A stretch of DNA of 64,000 nucleotides from CAVRQM01 sp963723455 (GTDB lineage: Bacteria; Pseudomonadota; Alphaproteobacteria; Acetobacterales; Acetobacteraceae): assembly GCA_963723455.1 (NCBI GenBank), contig CAVRQM010000001.1, forward strand, positions 620,001 through 684,000, read 5' to 3'. Under the pieces are notes generated by a model. That model ran no database searches. It had not been told where the DNA came from and saw only the letters and a program-made list of their open reading frames with translations. This document shows positions 54,145 to 62,866 of the stretch, in pieces (positions within the stretch are counted from its first letter, which is position 1; each line of letters begins with the position of its first letter). The position numbers and the translations under genes are program-made.

Positions 54145-56582
54145 TCAGTCGTCCTCGCCCGTCCGCCGCACCAGCACCTCGCGCTTGCCGACATGGTTGG
54201 CGGGGCCGACGATACCCTCCTTTTCCATCTGCTCGATCAGCTTGGCCGCGCGGTTGTAGCCGATCTGCAGATGCCGCTGGATGAAGCTGGTGCTCGCCTT
54301 GCCCTCGCGGCTGACCAGCGTCCACCGCCTGGTCGAACAGGCCCTTTTCGCCGTCGCTGGCCGCCGGCGATGCCCGACAGCGAGGCAGCTCCGCCGTCCG
54401 GCTCCTCGCGCGCCTCGGTGACCTCCTCGAGATAGGCCGGCTCGCCCTGCTCGCGCAGGAACGCGACCACCTCCTCCACCTCGCGGTCGGAGACGAACGG
54501 GCCGTGCACGCGGGTGATGCGGCCGCCGCCGGCCATGTACAGCATGTCGCCCTGGCCGAGCAGCTGCTCGGATCCCTGCTCGCCCAGGATGGTGCGGCTG
54601 TCGAACTTGCTGATGACCTGGAAGCTGATGCGGGTCGGGAAGTTGGCCTTGATGGTGCCGGTGATCACGTCCACCGACGGCCGCTGCGTGGCCATCACCA
54701 CATGGATGCCGGCGGCGCGCGCCATCTGCGCCAGGCGCTGCACCGCCGCCTCGATCTCCTTGCCGGCCACCATCATCAGGTCGGCCATCTCGTCGATGAC
54801 CACGACGATGAACGGCAGCGGCTCGAGCGCCAGCGGCTGCTCCTCGAACACCGGCTTCCCGGTCTCGCTGTCGAAGCCGGTCTGCACGCGGCGGGTCACC
54901 ACCTCGCCCTTGGCGCGCGCCTCCGCCACCCGCTCGTTGTAGCCGCCGACGTTGCGCACGCTGAGCTGGCTCATCGCGCGGTAGCGGCGCTCCATCTCGC
55001 GCACCGTCCATTTCAGCGCGGTCACCGCCTTGGCCGGCTCGGTCACCACCGGCGCCATCAGGTGCGGGATGCCCTCGTAGACCGACAGCTCCAGCATCTT
55101 CGGGTCGATCAGGATCAGGCGGCATTGGTCGGGCGACAGGCGGTACAGCAGCGACAGGATCATCGCGTTGATGCCGACCGACTTGCCCGACCCGGTGGTG
55201 CCGGCGACCAGCAGATGCGGCATGCGCGCCAGGTCGGCGATCACCGGCTCGCCGCCGATGTCCTTGCCCAGCGCCAGGGCCAGCCGGCCCTGCTGGCGCT
55301 CCCAGTCCGGCGACGCCGAGCAGCTCGGTCAGATAGACCGTCTCGCGCCGCGCGTTCGGCACCTCGATGCCGATGACGTTGCGGCCGGGCACGGTGGCGA
55401 TGCGCACCGCCGTCACCGACAGGCTGCGCGCCACGTCGTCGGCCAGGCCGATCACCCGCGCGCTGCGGATGCCGGGCGCCGGCTCCAGCTCGTACAGCGT
55501 CACCACCGGGCCGGGGCGGATTTCCACGATGCGGCCCTGCACGCCGTAATCGGCCAGCACGCCTTCCAGCAGCCGCGCATTGGCCTGCAGCGCCTCCTGC
55601 GAGGGCGCCCCGATCTGCGCCCGCGCGGGGGCCTGGGCCAACAGCGACAGCGGCGGGAAGCGCCAGGGGCCGCCTCCAGGGGCAACGCCTCCTGCTGCGG
55701 CGCCGGCTGCCGGCGCGCCGCGGCGGCGGTGACGCGGGGCGCGATGCGCGCCGGCGGCGCCTCACGCCAGGGGGCGGCCTCCGGCTCGCGCGGGGTCTCG
55801 CGGCGCAGCGGCTCGGGCTGCACGACGTTGGGCGGGGCCTCGCGGCGCACGCCGTTCAGCCGATCGAGCAGGCGCACCCCGGCCGTGCCCAGCCCGGCCC
55901 CGATGCGACCCGACATCGCAGCCGCCCGGCTGCCGCCGACCGCGACCCCGCGCGCGGCGTTGCCGGCGGCGGCCCATTCGCGCCGCGACAGGCCCAGCGC
56001 CAGCACGGTCAGCACGCCGGCCAGGGCAGCGACCAGCACGGTCACGATCGCGCCGCCCGCCTGGCCCATCATGTCGCGCCCGGCCGCCAGGCCGTTGCCC
56101 GCGGCCAGCCGGCCGATGGCGCCCCCCAGCCCGGCGCCCGCCGGCCAGGACTGCGCCGCCGCCCGGCCCGGCGCCAGCAGCATCGGCGTCGCCGACAGGC
56201 TGGCGGCCAGCACCGGCATGGCCGCAATCAGGCAGCAGACGCGCAGCACCACGCTGCCCAGCCCGCGCCGGCTGCCGATGCGCCAGGCCCAGGCCAGCGT
56301 GGCGACGCCCGGCAGCGCTGCGGCCAGCCCGCACCATTGCAGCAGCACGTCGGCGATCGCTGCGCCGGGCCGGCCCAGCAGATTGGCCGCCGCCGCCGCG
56401 GTCGCGGTATCCGGCGAGGGATCCGTCGGATGCCAGCTCGCCAGCGCCAGCAGCAGCCCCATGCCGATCACCGCGAGCCCGACCGCCCCCAGCTCGGCCA
56501 GCCGCCGGCCGATGATGCCGCGCACCGCCGGCGAGGCCAGCCGGCGGTCGTCGAAGCGCGCGGTGCGGGCGGAAGCGGCCAT
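54145..56582 (-). CDS. ftsK: DNA translocase FtsK (about four frameshifts)
   Basis: Around 812 residues once joined. N-terminal membrane helices (LAVIGMGLLLALASWHP; VLVAALAGVLTVLALGL), an Arg/Pro/Ala linker, the alpha domain (LLEGVLADYGVQGRIVEIRP, GPVVTLYELEPAPG), the motor with Walker A LLVAGTTGSGKSVGIN and Walker B FIVVVIDEMADLMM, and the C-terminal gamma domain (FIQRHLQIGYNRAAKLIEQM). Frames break near 55655, 55310 and twice near 54320-54390. FtsK pumps chromosome ends at the septum and is usually essential or nearly so, so the breaks are probably sequence errors. Confidence 0.85.
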
Positions 56583-56682
56583 GCGGGGGCTCCGGTTCGG
56601 ATGCGCGCGGGTGGCCGCGCCGTCCTGCGATGAGGGCGCAAGACTATCCTACAAGCCGCTGGCAGCAGAAGCCGGATACGAG

Positions 56683-56706
56683 AAGGGCGTCCCCGCGGAC
56701 GCCCTT
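56683..56706 (-). terminator. Hairpin terminator after amt
   Basis: AAGGGCGTCC, loop CCGC, GGACGCCCTT: a perfect 10-bp stem 27 bases past the amt stop. There is no clear U-tract on either strand, so termination efficiency is uncertain. Confidence 0.6.
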
Positions 56707-56732
56707 CCGTCGCGCAGCGTGTCCCGAAAGCG

Positions 56733-58223
56733 TCAGCCGAGCTGTTCGCCGTGCAGCACCACGTCCAGCCCCTCCATCTCCTGCTCGGCGGTGACCCGCA
56801 GACCCACCGTCAGGTCGATGATCTTGAACAGCACGAAGCTGATGAAGCCGGACCAGACCAGGGTGACGCACACCGCCAGGCATTGCGACAGGAACTGCTG
56901 CAGCCCGCCGACATGCGCGCCGCCCGAGAGCGGGCCGAAGGCGAACACGCCGGTAAGCAGCGCGCCGATGATGCCGCCGACGCCGTGCACGCCGAAGGTG
57001 TCCAGGCTGTCGTCATAGCCCAGCGCGTGCTTCAGGCTGGTCGCCGACCAGTAGCAGATCACGCCGGCGGCGATGCCGATGATCAGCGCCGGGCCGGGCA
57101 GCACGAAGCCCGAGGCCGGGGTGATCGCCACCAATCCCGCCACCGCGCCGGAGGCAGCGCCCAAAGCCGAGGGTTTGCCCTTGCCGATCCACTCGGCGAA
57201 CATCCAGCCGAGTGCGGCGGCCGCGGTGGCGATCTGCGTCACGGTCATCGCCATGCCGGCTAGCGGGCTGGCGCTGGTGGCCGAGCCGGCGTTGAAGCCG
57301 AACCAGCCCACCCATAGCAGCGACGCGCCGATCACCGCGTACGCCACGTTGTATGGGGCCATGTTGTCGTGCCCGTAGCCAACCCGCTTGCCCATCACCA
57401 GGCAGGCGACCAGGCCGGCGATGCCCGCGTTGATGTGAACCACCGTCCCGCCGGCGAAGTCGGCGGCACCCGGAAGGCCGAACACGCCGACGCCAAGCCA
57501 GCCGGTCGGCGCCCACACCCAGTGGGCGATCGGCGAATAGACCAGCAGCGACCACAGCACCATGAAGATGCACATGGCGGAAAACTTCATCCGGTCCGCG
57601 AACGCGCCGGCGATCAGCGCCGGGGTGATGATCGCGAACGTCATCTGGAACATCATGTAGACGCTCTCGGGGATGGTCTCCGCCGTCGCCCCCGGCGTTC
57701 CGGCGCCGAGCACGAACGGCTTGTCCCAGGTCGCCCCGAAGCCGCTCAGCATGACCCGACTGAAGTCGCCGATATACGCGTTGCCGTTGGTGAAGGCGAG
57801 GCTGTAGCCGGCCACCATCCAGGTGATGGTGATCAGGCAGCAGATCGCGAAGGACTGCATGATGGTCGCCAGGATGTTCTTCTTGCGCACCATGCCGGCG
57901 TAGAACAGCGCCAGGCCCGGAATGGTCATCAGCAGCACCAGCGCGGTGCTCGACAGCATCCAGGACGTGTCGCCGCTGTCCAGATGCGGCGGCGGCGCGG
58001 GCGGCGTGGCCGGGGCCGCCGCGGCGGGGGCCGGGGTGGCGGCGGCCGGCGTGGTCGCGGTCGCCGGCGCGCCCGCGGCGGGCGCGGTGCTGGCGGCGGT
58101 GGCGCCGGCCGGGGCGCCCGGCGTCTGCGCCATCAGCTTCGGGCTGAGCGCCGGCAGCGCCAGCGCGAATGCCAGCAGCAGCAATACCGGCAGCACCGCA
58201 GCGCGCCGCATGAACGTCTTCAT
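56733..58223 (-). CDS. amt: Ammonium transporter Amt
   Basis: 496 residues. A signal peptide (LPVLLLLAFALALPALSP) is followed by about 55 residues rich in Ala, Pro and Thr (AGATAASTAPAAGAPATATT and similar), then the Amt core beginning SGDTSWMLSSTALVLLMTIP, with GLALFYAGMVRKKN, VYMMFQMTFAIITPAL, AGGTVVHINAGIAGL (pore histidine) and HGVGGIIGALLTG (second histidine). It imports ammonium. The ATG at 58223 has AAGGACAGGA upstream; 58253 is also in frame. It lies 26 bases after glnK, the classical glnK-amt pair. Confidence 0.93.
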   Translation of the reverse strand: MKTFMRRAAVLPVLLLLAFALALPALSPKLMAQTPGAPAGATAASTAPAAGAPATATTPAAATPAPAAAAPATPPAPPPHLDSGDTSWMLSSTALVLLMTIPGLALFYAGMVRKKNILATIMQSFAICCLITITWMVAGYSLAFTNGNAYIGDFSRVMLSGFGATWDKPFVLGAGTPGATAETIPESVYMMFQMTFAIITPALIAGAFADRMKFSAMCIFMVLWSLLVYSPIAHWVWAPTGWLGVGVFGLPGAADFAGGTVVHINAGIAGLVACLVMGKRVGYGHDNMAPYNVAYAVIGASLLWVGWFGFNAGSATSASPLAGMAMTVTQIATAAAALGWMFAEWIGKGKPSALGAASGAVAGLVAITPASGFVLPGPALIIGIAAGVICYWSATSLKHALGYDDSLDTFGVHGVGGIIGALLTGVFAFGPLSGGAHVGGLQQFLSQCLAVCVTLVWSGFISFVLFKIIDLTVGLRVTAEQEMEGLDVVLHGEQLG

Positions 58224-58249
58224 CGTCGTCCTGTCCTTTCCGTTGATGC

Positions 58250-58588
58250 TCACAGGGCTTCCGCGTCGGTCTCGCCGGTGCGGATGCGCACCGCGCGCTC
58301 GAGATCCATGACGAAGATCTTGCCGTCGCCGATCTTGCCGGTATGGGCCGCCTTGGCGATCGCCTCGATCACCTGCTCGGCAAGACCGGAATCGACCGCG
58401 ACCTCGATCTTCACCTTGGGCAGGAAGTTCACGTGGTACTCGGCCCCGCGGTAGATTTCGGTCTGGCCCTTCTGCCGGCCGAAGCCCTTCACTTCGCTGA
58501 CGGTGAGGCCCTGCACCCCGAGCGGTGTCAGCGCCTCGCGCACGTCATCCAGCTTGAAGGGCTTGATGATGGCCATGATCAGTTTCAT
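58250..58588 (-). CDS. glnK: PII nitrogen regulatory protein GlnK/GlnB
   Basis: 112 residues. MKLIMAIIKPFKLDDVREAL, the T-loop with uridylylation tyrosine 51 in EIYRGAEYHV, the B-loop TGKIGDGKIFV and C-terminal VRIRTGETDAEAL are intact. PII proteins sense 2-oxoglutarate, ATP/ADP and uridylylation state; GlnK blocks the ammonium channel when nitrogen is plentiful. It sits first in the operon, right after a near-consensus sigma-54 promoter. Confidence 0.95.
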   Translation of the reverse strand: MKLIMAIIKPFKLDDVREALTPLGVQGLTVSEVKGFGRQKGQTEIYRGAEYHVNFLPKVKIEVAVDSGLAEQVIEAIAKAAHTGKIGDGKIFVMDLERAVRIRTGETDAEAL

Positions 58589-58671
58589 CTCGCCGCCCTG
58601 CTCCCTTGCTCTCCCGATCCGTCCCGACGGCCCCACATGGGGCAGGCCGACGAAGCGCACGAGCCGGGCCT

Positions 58672-58687
58672 AACAAGAACCGTGCCG
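58672..58687 (-). promoter_or_regulatory. Sigma-54 promoter for glnK-amt
   Basis: The minus strand reads CGGCACGGTTCTTGTT, close to TGGCACG-N4-TTGCT: GGCACG at -24 and TTGT at -12 with the right 10-base GG-to-GT spacing. The -12 GC is GT here. It is 84 bases ahead of the glnK ATG. Confidence 0.7.
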
Positions 58688-58711
58688 CGATCGCGAAACT
58701 GCGGCGATCGC
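58687..58711. promoter_or_regulatory. Paired GCGATCGC palindromes upstream of glnK promoter
   Basis: Two GCGATCGC copies (58687-58694 and 58704-58711), centres 17 bases apart, directly upstream of the sigma-54 promoter and between two divergent genes. A regulator-binding role is possible but unproven; they do not match the NtrC consensus. Confidence 0.3.
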
Positions 58712-58787
58712 ACATCAATCCTGCCGCGATATGGCGGATTGCCCGTTTTTCAGGCAGTCATGTGCCCCCAAGCTGGAGGACAGCGCC

Positions 58788-60008
58788 TTGACCGCACCTG
58801 ACGGGACGTGTCGCGTGGACGTGTGCGTGGTCGGCGCTGGCCCGGTGGGCGGCGTGCTGGCCTGCCTGCTGGCGGCGTCCGGCGTCGGCGTGGCGGTGGT
58901 CGATCGCGCCGCGCTGCCGCCGATGGAGCACCCGGATTTCGATGGCCGCTGCTATGCCATCGCCGCCGGGTCACGCCGCGTTCTGGAGCGCGCCGGCCTG
59001 TGGGACGCCCTTCCCTACGCGCCCGGCCCGATCCGCGACATTCGCGTGTCCGACGGACGCGTGGGCCGGCGCGCCTCGCGACTGTTCCTGCATTTCGACA
59101 CCGCCGAGGTGGGCGCCGAGGCGTTCGGCTGGATGGTTGAGGCGCGGGCGCTGCGCATGGCGCTGAACGCCCGGCTGCACGCCACGCCGGAGATCCTGGT
59201 CGCCGCCCCGAGCGGCGCGCGGGTCGAGCGCCGGACCGACGGCGCGACGGTGCGGCTGGACGACGGCCGCCGCATCGATTGCCGGCTGGTGGTGGCCGCC
59301 GAGGGCCGCGACTCGCCGCTGCGCCAGGACGCCGGCATCGCGGTGACCCGGTTCGGCTATGGCCAGACCGGGCTGGTCGGCGCGATCGCGCATGAGCGTC
59401 CGCATCACGGAACGGCGCTGGAGCACTTCCTGCCCGCCGGCCCGTTCGCGCAACTGCCGATGGCCGGGGTGGAGGGCGCGCCCGACGCCTCGGCGTTCGT
59501 CTGGACGGAGCGCACGCCGGCGGCGCGGCGGCTGCTGGCGATGGACGATGCCGGCTTCACCCGCGAATTGCGGCGGCGGCTGGGCGACCACCTGGGCGCG
59601 ATCCGGCTGCTCGGGCGGCGCTGGAGCTACCCGCTGGGCGCGCTGCACGCGCATCGGTACACCGCTACCCGCCTGGCGCTGGTGGGCGACGCCGCGCATG
59701 GCATCCATCCGATCGCCGGGCAGGGCCTCAATCTGGGCTTTCGCGACGCGGCCTGCCTGGCCGAGCTGGTCGGCGAGGCGGCGGCGCGCGGCGAGGATGC
59801 GGGCGATGCGGCGCTGCTCGGCCGCTTTCAGGCGCGGCGGCGGCCGGACAATCTGCTGATGCTGGCCGCGACCGATGCGCTCGACCGGCTGTTCAGCACC
59901 GACCTCCCGCCGCTACGCTTGGCGCGCGACCTGGGCATCGCCGCCGTGGACCGCATCCCGGCGCTGAAGCGGGCATTCATGCGTCAGGCGATGGGCGCGC
60001 GGGGGTAG
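58788..60008 (+). CDS. UbiH/COQ6-family FAD monooxygenase
   Basis: 406 residues. FAD motif VCVVGAGPVGGVLACLLAASG, the family DG motif LVVAAEGRDSPLR, and GDAAHGIHPIAGQGLNLGFRD with the FAD-binding GD and ubiquinone-hydroxylase signature. Members hydroxylate the ubiquinone ring (UbiH/UbiF/UbiL). The start is taken as TTG 58788, which has CTGGAGGA at proper spacing; an upstream ATG at 58731 lacks a ribosome site. It is divergent from glnK. Ring position cannot be told from sequence. Confidence 0.88.
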   Translation: MTAPDGTCRVDVCVVGAGPVGGVLACLLAASGVGVAVVDRAALPPMEHPDFDGRCYAIAAGSRRVLERAGLWDALPYAPGPIRDIRVSDGRVGRRASRLFLHFDTAEVGAEAFGWMVEARALRMALNARLHATPEILVAAPSGARVERRTDGATVRLDDGRRIDCRLVVAAEGRDSPLRQDAGIAVTRFGYGQTGLVGAIAHERPHHGTALEHFLPAGPFAQLPMAGVEGAPDASAFVWTERTPAARRLLAMDDAGFTRELRRRLGDHLGAIRLLGRRWSYPLGALHAHRYTATRLALVGDAAHGIHPIAGQGLNLGFRDAACLAELVGEAAARGEDAGDAALLGRFQARRRPDNLLMLAATDALDRLFSTDLPPLRLARDLGIAAVDRIPALKRAFMRQAMGARG

Positions 60009-60131
60009 CGGCCGGGGGGGCGCCCGGCGCGACGTTCCGCGATCGGCCGGGGCTTGCCGCAGGCCGCATTTCGTCTGACTATCGCCGCAGGGCAACGACT
60101 GCCGGCAAGGCAGCGATTTGGGGAGGATTGC

Positions 60132-61259
60132 ATGCACCGCTTCACGAAATCCGCGCTTGCTGCAGCGTTGGCGAGCTTGCTGATGGCCGGCACCGCGCTG
60201 GCCGCCGGGCCGAAGGTCGTCTCTGGTCCCAGCGGTGATCCCGCCTGCTTCAAGCCATGGAACGCGCAGACCAAGTTCTTCCAGTGGCCGGCCAAGCCCG
60301 GCCCGTACCGCATCGCGCTGGCCAACGGCTATGTCGGCAACACCTGGCGCATCCAGATGATCAAGACCGCCAAGGCGTACGCCGAGCTGCCCGACGTCAA
60401 AAAGGACATCAAGGAGTTCAAGGTCGTCTCGGTCGGCGTCGATGCCGCCGCCCAGCTCGGCGCCATCGAGGACTTCATCAACCAGGGCTACGACGCCATC
60501 ATCATCAACGCGGTCAGCCCGACCGGCTTCGACCGGGTGATCCGGCAGGCCAACGCGCATGGCGTGGTGCTGGTGCCGTTCGACAACCAGCTCGACACCG
60601 ACAAGGTGATGCAGGTCAACGAGGACAATCACGCGATGGGCGTGATGGCCGCCAAGTGGCTGCTGAAATATGTCGGCGACAAGGGCAACATCCTTGAGGT
60701 GCGCGGCGTGCCCGGCAACTCGGTGGACCGGGATCGCCATGAGGGCTTCACCGACACAATGAACGCGGGCGGCAAGTTCGACGTCACGCAGGTGGTCGGC
60801 AACTGGGCCACCGGCGACAGCCAGAAGGTGACGGCCGACGCGCTGGCCGTGCACGGCCATTTCGACGGGGTGTTCACACAGGGCGGATCGGACGGCACGG
60901 TGCAGGCGATGATCGACGCCAAGCAGCCCTTCGTGCCGGTCGCCGGCGAAGGCGAGAACAATTTCCGCGTGCAGATCGCCGAGCACGCCAAGGACGGGCT
61001 GAAAGGCATGTCGTACGGCCAGTCGCCGGCGCTGGTGGCGATCTCGATCAAGGCGGCGATCGCGGCGTTGAAGGGCAATCCGATGCCGCAGCTGATTTCG
61101 GTGCCGATCCCGGTCGCCGACTTCACCGACCTCAAGCCTGGCGAGAACTACTTTCCCGACCTGAAGGAGCAGTTCTTCTCCGACAACGCCTTCCCGCCCT
61201 GCGGCGTGACCTTCACCGCGCCGCAGATCATGGCGCAGACCAAGGAGAACGTGCAGTAG
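60132..61259 (+). CDS. Sugar ABC transporter substrate-binding protein
   Basis: 375 residues. A signal peptide (ALAAALASLLMAGTALAAG) and a type I periplasmic-binding fold of the ribose/galactose family: YRIALANGYVGNTWRIQMIK, FINQGYDAIIINAVSP, VEDN-like VNEDNHAMGVMAAKWL, NILEVRGVPGNSVDRDRH and FDGVFTQGGSDG. It captures a sugar or sugar-like solute for the ATPase and permease that follow. GGGAGG precedes the ATG. The 123-base upstream gap presumably holds the operon promoter; no regulator gene is seen. Ligand unknown. Confidence 0.88.
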   Translation: MHRFTKSALAAALASLLMAGTALAAGPKVVSGPSGDPACFKPWNAQTKFFQWPAKPGPYRIALANGYVGNTWRIQMIKTAKAYAELPDVKKDIKEFKVVSVGVDAAAQLGAIEDFINQGYDAIIINAVSPTGFDRVIRQANAHGVVLVPFDNQLDTDKVMQVNEDNHAMGVMAAKWLLKYVGDKGNILEVRGVPGNSVDRDRHEGFTDTMNAGGKFDVTQVVGNWATGDSQKVTADALAVHGHFDGVFTQGGSDGTVQAMIDAKQPFVPVAGEGENNFRVQIAEHAKDGLKGMSYGQSPALVAISIKAAIAALKGNPMPQLISVPIPVADFTDLKPGENYFPDLKEQFFSDNAFPPCGVTFTAPQIMAQTKENVQ

Positions 61260-61264
61260 CGGCA

Positions 61265-62866
61265 GTGCAGGCTGCCCCTCACCCCGGCCCTCTCCCACAA
61301 GGAGAGGGAGCGGCAGAGCCCTCTCCCCTGGGGAGAGGGTTGGGTGAGGGGCAGACGCCCCTGCTCGCGCTGTCCGGCGTCAGCAAGCGCTACGGCGGCG
61401 TGCGCGCGCTGTCCGGCGTGGATTTCTCCTGCCGCGCCGGGTCGATCCATGCCGTGCTCGGCGAGAACGGCGCCGGCAAGAGCACTTTGATCAAGATCAT
61501 CTCCGGCGTGGTGCAGCCCGACGACGGCCGCATCACGCTGGATGGGCGCGCGATCACCCTGCCCGACCCGCAGGCCGCCAACATGGCTGGCATCGTCTGC
61601 ATCTTTCAGGAACTGTCGCTGATGCCGGACCTGTCGGTGGCCGACAACATCGGCATCACCCGGCCGCCGCGACGCCTCGGGCTGATCGACAGGCGCGCCC
61701 AGCGCCGCCTTGCCGAGGCGCTGCTGGCCCGCGTCGGCTGCGAGGACATCAACCCGCTGAGCCTGGTGCGACACCTGCCGCTGTCGCGGCGGCAGATGGT
61801 CGAGATCGCCAAGGCGCTCGGCCGCGACCCGCGCCTGCTGATCCTGGACGAAGCCACCAGCGCGCTGACCGCGTCGGACGTGCAGAAGGTCTATGCCATC
61901 CTACACGGGCTGCGCGACCAGGGCCTGTCGCTGCTCTATATCTCCCACCGGATGCACGAGATCGAGGAACTGGCCGACACCTGGTCGGTGTTCCGCAACG
62001 GCCAGCACATCGAGACGTTCGCGCGCGGCGCGCGCACCGACGAGCAGGTGGTGCAGATGATGATCGGCCGCGACATTCACACGGTCTATCCGCCGAAGCC
62101 CGTGCGCGAGGCCGAGCCCGCGCCGGTGCTGGAGGTGCGCGATCTTGCCTGGGAGCAGCGCCTGCACGGCATCTCGTTCGGGGTCGGGCGAGGCGAGATC
62201 GTCGGCCTGGGCGGGCTGGACGGCCAGGGGCAGCGCGACCTGCTGCTGGCGCTGTTCGGAGTGCTGAGCGGCGTGTCGGGCGAAGTGCTGATCGACGGCC
62301 AGCGGCGCCACGTGCGCAGTCCCGCACAGGCGAAATCGCCGGCGATCGGCATGGCGCTGATCCCCGAGGATCGCAAGACAGAGGGCCTGATGCTGCCGAT
62401 GCCGGTCTCCGACAACGTCTCGATGGCGGCGCTCGGGGCGATGACGCGCGGGCTGGTGATCGACCGCTCGCTGGAGGCGCGGCGCATCGAGGAGATGGTG
62501 GCCAAGCTGCACATCAAGGCCGGCGCGCTGGGCAACCCGGTGGCGACGCTGTCCGGCGGCAACCAGCAGAAGGTGGTGATCGCCAAGTGGCTGCTGACCG
62601 GCGCACGCATCGTGCTGCTGAACGATCCCACGCGCGGCATCGATGTCGGCACCAAGCAGGAGATCTATCAGCTGCTGCGCGACCTGGCCGACGCCGGCAC
62701 CGCGATCGTGCTGTACTCGACGGATTATGACGAGCTGATCGGCTGCTGCGACCGGGTGCTGATCCTGTACGACGGGCGCGTCGTGCGCACCCTGTCCGGG
62801 ACCGAGCTGACCGAGGCCAATATCGTCGCCAGCTCGCTGAACCTGTCGCTTTCGGCGGCGGCATGA
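61265..62866 (+). CDS. Sugar ABC transporter ATP-binding protein (two nucleotide domains)
   Basis: 533 residues from the GTG at 61265. Residues from about 33 on are the standard double-ATPase of carbohydrate importers: Walker A GENGAGKSTLIKIISG, signature LPLSRRQMVEIAKALGRDP, Walker B LLILDEATSAL, then a second domain with the degenerate GGLDGQGQRDLLLALFG and LSGGNQQKVVIAKWLL. The first 30 residues (PHPGPLPQGEG ... SPLGRGLGEGQTP) are the translation of a palindromic repeat; no ATG exists after it, but a TTG at about 61340 is possible. ATGA overlap with the permease. Confidence 0.88.
   Translation: MQAAPHPGPLPQGEGAAEPSPLGRGLGEGQTPLLALSGVSKRYGGVRALSGVDFSCRAGSIHAVLGENGAGKSTLIKIISGVVQPDDGRITLDGRAITLPDPQAANMAGIVCIFQELSLMPDLSVADNIGITRPPRRLGLIDRRAQRRLAEALLARVGCEDINPLSLVRHLPLSRRQMVEIAKALGRDPRLLILDEATSALTASDVQKVYAILHGLRDQGLSLLYISHRMHEIEELADTWSVFRNGQHIETFARGARTDEQVVQMMIGRDIHTVYPPKPVREAEPAPVLEVRDLAWEQRLHGISFGVGRGEIVGLGGLDGQGQRDLLLALFGVLSGVSGEVLIDGQRRHVRSPAQAKSPAIGMALIPEDRKTEGLMLPMPVSDNVSMAALGAMTRGLVIDRSLEARRIEEMVAKLHIKAGALGNPVATLSGGNQQKVVIAKWLLTGARIVLLNDPTRGIDVGTKQEIYQLLRDLADAGTAIVLYSTDYDELIGCCDRVLILYDGRVVRTLSGTELTEANIVASSLNLSLSAAA
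61274..61352. repeat. Palindromic (REP/BIME-like) element at the ABC ATPase start
   Basis: Begins GCCCCTCACCC and ends GGGTGAGGGGC, with two inner hairpins (CCCTCTCC...GGAGAGGG). Only 14 bases separate it from the preceding stop. The same hairpin core occurs within tagF at 3393-3413. Confidence 0.85.

Noticed and set aside
56683..56706. Rho-independent terminator with U-tract
   Set aside because: The stem is perfect but no T-run follows on either strand, so it is listed only as a hairpin with moderate confidence.
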